Positions 31,883-37,635 of a DNA stretch of 37,635 bases are shown piece after piece. Position 1 is the first letter of the stretch. Each line of letters starts with the position of its first letter. This DNA is from UBA2136 sp047635695 (GTDB lineage: Bacteria > Pseudomonadota > Alphaproteobacteria > UBA2136). Under the pieces are notes generated by a model that made no database searches, was not told the origin of the DNA, and worked only from the letters and a program-made list of their open reading frames with translations. The stretch is from the NCBI GenBank assembly GCA_047635695.1, contig JBLILN010000017.1, forward strand, positions 1 to 37,635, in the 5' to 3' direction. A program made the translations under genes and the position numbers.

Positions 31883-32152
31883 ATGTTTAGAAAAACATTG
31901 ATAGGATCAACGCTTACGGCGGCTATCTCTATGGTCCTTACAGCTACCGCAAGCATCAATAGCGCTGCATTTGCATCAGACATTATTTTTAACGCCCTCT
32001 ATGCGAAAAAAATTCCATACAAGCAAATACCTTACAAACAAGGCCATAAGCAACACTTTGGTGCCTCATCTTTAAATTTAAAAAAATTCAACACGAAGGT
32101 TCGCCCCTTTGCGCGCATTTATAAACATTTAAAGCCACGCTCTACCTGTTAA
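31883..32152 (+). CDS. Small exported cationic protein with SLNLKKFNT tail
   Basis: Not recognised. The 89 residues have a clear Sec signal peptide (MFRKTLIGS, hydrophobic Ala/Thr-rich core, cleavage after FASD or AAFA near residue 31). The mature part of about 57 residues is very basic (Lys, Arg, His throughout), contains a tandem KIPYKQ/IPYKQ and the stretch FGASSLNLKKFNT (32057-32095), and ends in PRSTC with a single Cys. The next gene's product carries nearly the same motif (FTAASLNLRKFNT) and also ends in Cys. AAGGAG lies at good spacing before ATG 31883. Nine bp to the next gene, so one operon, closed by the terminator at 32662. Confidence 0.75.
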   Translation: MFRKTLIGSTLTAAISMVLTATASINSAAFASDIIFNALYAKKIPYKQIPYKQGHKQHFGASSLNLKKFNTKVRPFARIYKHLKPRSTC

Positions 32153-32161
32153 GGAAAACCT

Positions 32162-32644
32162 ATGACTAAAATATTAATTTTAGAAGACGATGAAATTAAA
32201 TTACAAGCCATAAAAAAAGCGCTTGAAAATATTGATGACATTGAAATTGTAACAAGAGAAGATATGTGGCAAGGTACAAATATGGGTGATGTTTTAACAT
32301 CCGACTTATCCATTCAAGCCATTGCACGTTTATGTGCAAAGATTGAAAGAACGCCCCTTGTTGCCCCTACACCTGCGTTAAACGTGCGTGTACTTGGCTT
32401 TGATGATTGCTGCTATATATCGCGCGCTGAAATACAAGCCTTGGCCCAGCGTCATATATATCTATTAACAGCACCGCCCCTTCACACCTTTGAATATGTA
32501 TTACAGTTTGATGAATTTGAGGAAGAATTGCCCTCACAACAGTCACAACCTTTTACAGCAGCTTCATTAAACTTAAGAAAATTCAACACCAGTTCAAGGC
32601 ACCATCAAATGCCTTGGTTTCATAGCCACCGACCTGGTTGTTAA
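32162..32644 (+). CDS. Receiver-like protein with the shared SLNLRKFNT tail
   Basis: The 160 residues begin like a response-regulator receiver (TKILILEDDEIKLQAIKKAL, with paired acidic residues), but the rest does not follow the fold clearly and no phospho-acceptor Asp or T/K pattern can be assigned. Middle: VRVLGFDDCCYISRAEIQAL and RHIYLLTAPP. The C-terminus carries FTAASLNLRKFNT (32552-32590), then His/Arg-rich residues and HRPGC at the end, mirroring the exported protein just upstream. No signal peptide. AAGGA precedes ATG 32162. Family unknown; a degenerate receiver is the best guess. The shared tail is directly visible; what it does is not. Confidence 0.72.
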   Translation: MTKILILEDDEIKLQAIKKALENIDDIEIVTREDMWQGTNMGDVLTSDLSIQAIARLCAKIERTPLVAPTPALNVRVLGFDDCCYISRAEIQALAQRHIYLLTAPPLHTFEYVLQFDEFEEELPSQQSQPFTAASLNLRKFNTSSRHHQMPWFHSHRPGC

Positions 32645-32661
32645 TAAATTGTTAGCGAAAT

Positions 32662-32689
32662 AAAAAGCCTCCATTTTGGAGGCTTTTTT
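32662..32689. terminator. Bidirectional rho-independent terminator
   Basis: AAAAAGCCTCC-ATTTT-GGAGGCTTTTT. It lies between the convergent ends of the tail-motif gene pair and accA and has A/T runs on both sides. Confidence 0.93.
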
Positions 32690-32703
32690 GTGTCTTTGGT
32701 TTT

Positions 32704-33669
32704 TTAACCGTCAAGCCTTGTCAGCTCAATAAATTTTTGCCTACGGCTTTCTTTGCTTGCTCCAACAGCCTCCACTTCGCTTAAAGCCTTTGCTATGGCC
32801 TCGCTCACACGTTTCATTGTTAATTCAACGTCGCGCTGTGCACCACCTACAGGTTCTTTAATAATGGCGTCAATAACATTCAGCTTTTCAAGATCTTTAG
32901 TTGTCATCTTCAAGGCTTCTGCCGCTAATTCAGCTTTTCTGGCATCACGCCACAAAATAGAGGCGCAGCCTTCAGGTGAAATAACGGAATAAACACTATA
33001 TTCAAGCATGAGAACTTTATCGGCAACGGCAATAGCAAGCGCCCCGCCTGATCCACCCTCACCTGTAATGACGCTAATAACTGGTACATTCAAGCTTAAA
33101 AGTTTTTCGATAGATGACGCAATAGCTTCACTTTGTCCACGTTCTTCGGCTTCAATTCCTGGAAATGCACCGGGTGTATCTACAAATGTAATCAATGGTA
33201 ATTTGAACTTTTCAGCCATGTCCATCAAGCGCTGAGCCTTACGGTAACCTTCTGGCTTTGGCATACCAAAATTGTGTTTTACACGTTCCTGAGTGTTTTT
33301 ACCTTTTTCAATACCAAGCACAACAACGCTTTTACCTAAAAAGCGGCCAATACCGCTTAGCATTGCCTTGTCTTCGCCATAAAGCCTGTCGCCTGCTAAA
33401 GGCGTAAAGTCGGTAATTAATTCTTTAATATAATCTTTGGCATGTGGGCGGTTGGGGTGTCTAGCTACTTGAACTTTTTGCCATGCAGTGAGATTACGGT
33501 ATAAACGGCGTGTGATAGATTTTTCTTTAATGTACAGACGCTCAATTTCTTCTGCTAAGTCCTTAACAGGCAGTTCATTTTCAGTCCCTTTTAAAGCATT
33601 AAGCTCACCTAAGCGTTTATGTAAGTCCGCTAAAGGCGTTTCAAATTCTAAAAAATGTTGTTTGGTCAT
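32704..33669 (-). CDS. accA: Acetyl-CoA carboxylase carboxyltransferase subunit alpha
   Basis: Transfers the carboxyl group from biotin to acetyl-CoA (with AccD) in the first step of fatty-acid synthesis. The 321 residues, usual length, begin MTKQHFLEFETPLADLHKRL. Typical segments are HPNRPHAKDYI, FGMPKPEGYRKAQRLM, TFVDTPGAFPGIEAEERGQ and ITGEGGSGGALAI, then SPEGCASILW. The start at 33669 is chosen by homology; a longer reading begins at a TTG (33729) and would not match the family N-terminus. No strong ribosome-binding site is visible. Divergent from the esterase-like gene at 33852. Confidence 0.96.
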   Translation of the reverse strand: MTKQHFLEFETPLADLHKRLGELNALKGTENELPVKDLAEEIERLYIKEKSITRRLYRNLTAWQKVQVARHPNRPHAKDYIKELITDFTPLAGDRLYGEDKAMLSGIGRFLGKSVVVLGIEKGKNTQERVKHNFGMPKPEGYRKAQRLMDMAEKFKLPLITFVDTPGAFPGIEAEERGQSEAIASSIEKLLSLNVPVISVITGEGGSGGALAIAVADKVLMLEYSVYSVISPEGCASILWRDARKAELAAEALKMTTKDLEKLNVIDAIIKEPVGGAQRDVELTMKRVSEAIAKALSEVEAVGASKESRRQKFIELTRLDG

Positions 33670-33851
33670 GTACTTTAAACCTATATTTCCTAAATTATAT
33701 TCAGGTTCTTTATGATATGTATCGTGCAAAATGTCAACCTAATCATGTGTTATACCACCTCTCGCTTGACTTTGCATACAGTTTTATATATGGTGCGGGT
33801 AATAACACACCTTCTTTACGTTTTTTTACCCTTTTTAAAAGGAGATACACT

Positions 33852-34406
33852 ATGAAATGTTTATACTTACATGGTTTTGCATCGGCCTTCGACCCAGACG
33901 GCGGAAAAGTTCAAACCTTAAAAAAGAACTTCGACGTTATTCATTTTAGTTACGACACAACCATGCCATACCCTCAAAATATGGCACGCATGAGCAATAT
34001 TATAAAAGCACATGATGTGAAAATTGTCGTTGGGTGCTCACTCGGTGGTTTTTATGCCCTTGAAGCATCAAAGGCAACAGGCGTATTCGCTGTGGCTTTA
34101 AACCCCAGCTACGACCCTAAAAATTCTATGAAAAATCATATTGGTAGCAACAAAAATTACAAAACAGGTAAAATGGAAGCGCTTACAGCCCAAGCTGTTG
34201 AAAGTTATCCATTAACTGTGAATACCGAAGCAAATGGCATTGTTCTTATTGAAAAAGGTGACGCGGTTATAAACCCTAATCAATCATTCAAATTTTTTGA
34301 AAAAAAATACGCAACAAAGCTTGTTGCTGGGGGTTCACACCGCTTTGAAAGCTTAGAAGATAATATTGATTATGTTCTAACTGAATTTGAAAAATTTACA
34401 AAATAA
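33852..34406 (+). CDS. YqiA/UPF0227-like esterase
   Basis: Small alpha/beta hydrolase of 184 residues. It starts MKCLYLHGFASAFDPDGGK, typical of the YqiA/YcfP group. The nucleophile elbow GCSLGG puts Ser63 in place; Asp137 (KGDAVIN) and His163 (GGSHRFES) complete the triad. Such proteins cleave short acyl esters in vitro; the natural substrate is unknown. ATG 33852 has a perfect AAAAGGAG upstream. The longer frame from 33717 would overlap accA's upstream region without a ribosome-binding site and is rejected. Confidence 0.85.
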   Translation: MKCLYLHGFASAFDPDGGKVQTLKKNFDVIHFSYDTTMPYPQNMARMSNIIKAHDVKIVVGCSLGGFYALEASKATGVFAVALNPSYDPKNSMKNHIGSNKNYKTGKMEALTAQAVESYPLTVNTEANGIVLIEKGDAVINPNQSFKFFEKKYATKLVAGGSHRFESLEDNIDYVLTEFEKFTK

Positions 34407-34514
34407 TACACGCAACCATGAGTACTGTTATTATCCGCAATAAGTTAAAGGATCTAACTTACCGTTTAAAAAAGGAATACATTTTTTACATCACATTCTT
34501 TTAGGAGAATATTT

Positions 34515-34817
34515 ATGAAATTGTTCAAATCTTTATTTATAGCTTTCGCCACATCTGCCATTTTAATTTCTGCATCAGCTTCTGCCACAACTGTTCATGG
34601 CGTCAATGTTTATTATTCAAACAATGGCCCTGGTATGGCTGGTACATATGCACAAAATAGCATGATACGTTTTTATAACAACACGACATCAAATATAAAT
34701 TGTCGTGTAACAAGTGCAAATGGTTCTTTCAAACAAACAGGTTGGATTGCGCAGGGTAATTATAAAAATTTAAATTTACCACAGGGCAGATACTCTTGGT
34801 ACTGTTGGTATATCTAA
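34515..34817 (+). CDS. Small exported protein, unrecognised
   Basis: The 100 residues have a signal peptide (MKLFKSLFIAF, cleaved after SASA at about residue 24). The mature domain of about 76 residues is rich in Asn, Tyr, Gly and Thr and looks all-beta: VNVYYSNNGPGMAGTY, SMIRFYNNTTSNINCRV, GRYSWYCWYI. Two cysteines, one mid-domain and one four residues from the end, could form a disulfide. No family recognised. TTAGGAGA lies before ATG 34515, with a terminator after the stop. Probably a periplasmic or secreted single gene. Confidence 0.75.
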   Translation: MKLFKSLFIAFATSAILISASASATTVHGVNVYYSNNGPGMAGTYAQNSMIRFYNNTTSNINCRVTSANGSFKQTGWIAQGNYKNLNLPQGRYSWYCWYI

Positions 34818-34845
34818 CCCTTGTTTCAAAAAATCGATCTATATT

Positions 34846-34870
34846 AAACACTCTTTTAGGGTGTTTTTTT
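34846..34870 (+). terminator. Rho-independent terminator
   Basis: AAACACTC/GGGTGTTT stem (one G.U pair) with loop TTTTA followed by a T-run, 28 bp after the small exported protein gene. Confidence 0.85.
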
Positions 34871-34999
34871 ATGTCTTAGCTTTAAAATAAAATAAAGCGA
34901 ATTGAATTCTTTTAATACCATTCAAATTCCGCCTCTATTCCACCACTATTCGCTTTTGATTCTCTTTTTTAGCTTTAAAAATGGCATTTAATTCGCTTA

Positions 35000-35914
35000 T
35001 TATTCAGAATCTAGACCAAAATCGTCCATACAGAGAGGGTGGTTTTCTTCCACGGTTTTACGTTTTTGTTTATCAACCACAGCTGTATAAACTTCCGTTG
35101 TCGACATATCACTGTGGCCAAGCATAACCTGTACAGCCCGCAGATTTGCTTTGTTTTCAAGTAAATGCGTGGCAAAGCTATGACGAAAACCATGTGGCGA
35201 AATTTCAATACCAAGCGGCGTAGAAACTTCCTTTAAAAGCTGAAAAATACGCTGCCTTGTCAATCCTTTATCTTTGCTGCGTGGCGACGGAAAAAGCATA
35301 CTCGATTTCAATGGGTTAAGGTCATTTCTAGCATTTTTTATATAATCTAAAACAGCTTTTTTTGCCTCTTGCCCTATCGGCACTAGGCGTGTTTTATTCC
35401 CCTTACCAGTGATACGTAAAAAGCCTTCGTCGCTTTGCTGGATATCACTCATACTAAGGCCTGCAAGCTCACTCACACGCATGCCCGTTGCATATAAAAG
35501 TAGAAACATCGCACGTAGCCTCACATCCTTTGCCTTGCTACCTTTACAGCTATTTAACAAGCGCATCATTTCTGACTCTTCAATAAATTTCGGTAACCTT
35601 TTCCCTACTTTTGGCAGGTCAATCTGCGCACATGGATTAACCTCTATAGCCTTTTTTAAAAGCAAAAAATTATAGAAAGTTTTGAGCGTAGAAATGTGAT
35701 GTTTTTGTGTGGATGCTTTCAGGTTTTTATCATGCATATCACGCAGATAAAACTCTATGTCTGCCTGCTGAACAGATAGTAATTCAGGGATAGTATCAGC
35801 AAAGTTTTGCAATACAAGGTCATAGCTTTCAACCGTATTTAAAGCCACACCTTTAACAGCAACAAGATACTCTTTATAAGCTTCGAGCAGGAGGCTTGAT
35901 TGTGTTGATACCAT
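35000..35914 (-). CDS. xerD: Tyrosine recombinase XerD
   Basis: Resolves chromosome dimers at dif together with XerC. The 304 residues have an N-terminal SAM-like core-binding domain (about 5-95, EAYKEYLVAVKGVALNTVE) and a catalytic domain with all ligands: Arg146 (ATGMRVSEL), Lys171 (ITGKGNK), His241/Arg244 (HGFRHSFATHLL), His267 (LGHSDMSTTE) and Tyr276. XerD rather than XerC is favoured by sequence style and by closeness to accA. The stop of the upstream 566-residue gene lies 3 bp before the start, so both are probably one operon. No mobile element is nearby, so a housekeeping role fits. Confidence 0.93.
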   Translation of the reverse strand: MVSTQSSLLLEAYKEYLVAVKGVALNTVESYDLVLQNFADTIPELLSVQQADIEFYLRDMHDKNLKASTQKHHISTLKTFYNFLLLKKAIEVNPCAQIDLPKVGKRLPKFIEESEMMRLLNSCKGSKAKDVRLRAMFLLLYATGMRVSELAGLSMSDIQQSDEGFLRITGKGNKTRLVPIGQEAKKAVLDYIKNARNDLNPLKSSMLFPSPRSKDKGLTRQRIFQLLKEVSTPLGIEISPHGFRHSFATHLLENKANLRAVQVMLGHSDMSTTEVYTAVVDKQKRKTVEENHPLCMDDFGLDSE

Positions 35915-35917
35915 GTG

Positions 35918-37618
35918 CTATTTCAGAGAAATAATAGCTTCGAGTATAAGCTTGTTTGCTGTTTCATTCATACCAAGAAACCTAAACCCAGTAACGATAT
36001 TACCCGCTGTTTGTTCACTTAAATCATTCATATTCGCCTTAAGTAAAGGGTCTGTCAGAAGTATGAATGAGCCTGCAACATTTTGTGATTCAAGATTTGA
36101 ACCCAGTAAGCGTAACCACAAAGGACTTGCGTCTTTACCTTGCTCTGTAAAGCTTTCGTCCATTGTTTCATGAAGTTTCTGCCAAATATCACTTGGGAAA
36201 TCAATTTCAGAGGCTTCTAAAAACGTGAGTGTTCTTTGTAATTCGGTTCTGTCATTTTCGTCAAAAAGGCTTTTACTTTCTATCCATTTTTCAAAGACCG
36301 TTTCAGGTAATTCACCATCTATAAAAGCAAAGACAATTTCTAAACTGTCACGGCGCACCATCAAATCTCTGGAAAGAGACCTATTTTTCTGGAGGGTTTT
36401 CCACCATTTTTGAGCTGTTTCAATATTACCATATTTAAGGCTACGGTTAATCACTTCTGGTGATAACCACGCAAGGTTTGAATCTGCTGAAATTTGACGC
36501 AAGTTTGGCGTAAGCCTTGCTGCAAGCCTAAATAAGTTGTCTCGGTCGGCACGTTCCCATAGTGCTTTTAATGTTAAAGCTCTTGTTGACGGTAAGCCTG
36601 AAGTTTTTGAACCTTGCCATAACAAAGCACGTGCAAGACTGCCATCAACTTCTTCATCTGCGTAACGGTCAACACCTGGAGATGCAATAATTTCTTCATC
36701 AAACTCAGCTTTTTCATAAAGTAACCCTAGCAATGCAATATCATTCATTTCGCTAAAATTATTCACCAATATTTCTGCCGCTTGTAAGCGCACAGTTAAT
36801 GGTAACGCTACATTTTTAGCCACACGTCGCAGTATAGCATCTGGCAATAGGGGTATAACATTTGGTGTTAAAAGCAATGGTGATTCAGCGTAAATAACAC
36901 TATGTAATGGGTTTAGTTTTTGAATAGGTGAGAGCATTGGCGCGTCTGCCAAACCTTGAATTGTATCAAACAATGAGAAAAGAAGCGGGTCAGTGCGGCG
37001 AATTTCTTCTGTAAGCATGTTCGTGCTTAATTCTAGCCCTTTAAGATCGCGTGACAACAGCTGGCAAACAAGCAAAGCCTTGCGCCAGAAGGGGTTATCT
37101 GTATTAAGGATATTTTGGCGCACAAAAGGACACAGCGCTCTATCATTACCGTGCATCAAGCCATTTTCGACCCATGTTTGAGCAATGTTTTTATAGCTAT
37201 TCACATTTTTTATATTCACACCAGCGCTTGATATTAAAAGCCCTGCCCTTGAAACTTCGCCAAGGCCATGCAAAACAGATGTACGCGCTGCCAACCAGTT
37301 TGTATCGCTTTCTCCTTTAGGTTCAGGCGCCTTTGTAAGGAGTAATTTGATTAGCTCATTTTTAACTGTAAAGCTTTCTAGCTTACTTTTTTGAATATCT
37401 GCAAAAAACTTATCGGCCTGCTTGCGGTTAATACCTTGCCAAACAGTGCTATCAAAGCCGCCCGTTTCTTTTGTATAAAGGCCATAAAATGAATTATCGC
37501 CGTTATTGTTTTCTGTCAATTTTGGAAATTCAACCAAAGGCCTCGCTTGATTTTCTTGCACAGAAGCATTCTCAGCATCTGCATTTGAACCAATAAGAGA
37601 TTCTATTGTCTGTTCCAT
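35918..37618 (-). CDS. Large helical protein upstream of xerD, unrecognised
   Basis: At least 566 residues; the frame stays open to the window end, so the true start may lie beyond 37618, and no ribosome-binding site is visible before that ATG. After a polar N-terminal 60 residues (IESLIGSNADAENASVQENQ) the rest looks like an all-helical repeat solenoid (ALLVCQLLSRDLKGLELS; LPLTVRLQAAEILVNNFSEM; RALTLKALWERADRDNLFRL), resembling TPR/HEAT-like scaffolds, with no catalytic motif. No signal peptide visible. Its stop is 3 bp from xerD. Similar large proteins are, as far as I recall, found beside xerD in related alphaproteobacteria; function unknown. Confidence 0.75.
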   Translation of the reverse strand: MEQTIESLIGSNADAENASVQENQARPLVEFPKLTENNNGDNSFYGLYTKETGGFDSTVWQGINRKQADKFFADIQKSKLESFTVKNELIKLLLTKAPEPKGESDTNWLAARTSVLHGLGEVSRAGLLISSAGVNIKNVNSYKNIAQTWVENGLMHGNDRALCPFVRQNILNTDNPFWRKALLVCQLLSRDLKGLELSTNMLTEEIRRTDPLLFSLFDTIQGLADAPMLSPIQKLNPLHSVIYAESPLLLTPNVIPLLPDAILRRVAKNVALPLTVRLQAAEILVNNFSEMNDIALLGLLYEKAEFDEEIIASPGVDRYADEEVDGSLARALLWQGSKTSGLPSTRALTLKALWERADRDNLFRLAARLTPNLRQISADSNLAWLSPEVINRSLKYGNIETAQKWWKTLQKNRSLSRDLMVRRDSLEIVFAFIDGELPETVFEKWIESKSLFDENDRTELQRTLTFLEASEIDFPSDIWQKLHETMDESFTEQGKDASPLWLRLLGSNLESQNVAGSFILLTDPLLKANMNDLSEQTAGNIVTGFRFLGMNETANKLILEAIISLK

Positions 37619-37635
37619 TGATGTGATTGATTTCT

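Noticed and set aside
8241..32689. Repeat family formed by terminators with identical GCCTCC/GGAGGC arms at 8241 and 32662
   Set aside because: Only two copies with different loops, each exactly at a gene end; ordinary terminators sharing a GC-rich stem.
33670..33729. accA start at TTG 33729
   Set aside because: Twenty extra residues do not fit the AccA N-terminus; ATG 33669 does.
33717..33851. Longer start of the YqiA-like esterase
   Set aside because: The YqiA-type N-terminus begins at 33852, which has a perfect ribosome-binding site.
35000..35914. Phage or integron integrase, with 34876-34998 repeats as attachment sites
   Set aside because: Sequence and neighbourhood are those of housekeeping XerD; no mobile-element genes or tRNA nearby.

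Overview
The window is chromosomal DNA from an AT-rich bacterium, most likely an alphaproteobacterium. This is inferred from gene content, not from a database match: the run mltB-rlpA-dacA-tmk-holB-metG-tatD, the hfq-hflX pair, xerD close to accA, a zinc-less short MetRS, and the protein sequences themselves. No rRNA, tRNA, CRISPR array, insertion sequence or prophage was seen. Coding density is high and no gene-free stretch exceeds 300 bases.

Layout. Bases 1-3470 hold the stress kinase gene prkA (3' end cut by the window edge) and its partner yeaH, both on the minus strand, in the order yeaH then prkA with a terminator between. A periplasmic transglutaminase-like protein (3706-4665, plus) ends inside the 3' end of a convergent gene for a HATPase-receiver-PP2C protein (4601-6604). 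That gene forms an operon with a STAS antagonist (6608-6919), together making a partner-switching module. recA (plus), a small membrane protein and gyrA (both minus) follow. Bases 11671-13795 hold one methyltransferase and three small unrecognised genes, all minus. Bases 13974-17907 (plus) hold a membrane PAS-PAS-GGDEF-EAL cyclic-di-GMP enzyme followed by a GH3-fold protein that has lost its adenylation motifs.

From 28779 down to 18017 on the minus strand runs a long gene train: mltB, rlpA, dacA, tmk, holB, metG, tatD, a flavin-reductase-like gene, a three-part chimera and a coiled-coil protein. Its first half covers cell-wall remodelling and DNA precursor, replication and translation housekeeping. 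The last genes look lineage-specific. Bases 29030-37618 hold a small unknown gene, a MAPEG-like membrane protein, hflX and hfq, a pair of small genes with a shared C-terminal tail, accA, a YqiA-like esterase, a small exported protein, xerD and a large unrecognised protein.

Best candidates for something undescribed: (1) the 630-residue chimera at 19273-21165, with an eight-ligand zinc module, a TatD fold that has lost four of five metal ligands, and a cadherin-like domain, encoded two genes after an intact tatD; (2) the pair at 31883-32644, where an exported cationic peptide and a receiver-like protein end in the same tail motif and a terminal Cys; (3) the GH3-fold pseudo-enzyme behind the GGDEF-EAL gene; (4) a nearly identical 17-bp hairpin over the Shine-Dalgarno of prkA and of an unrelated membrane-protein gene.
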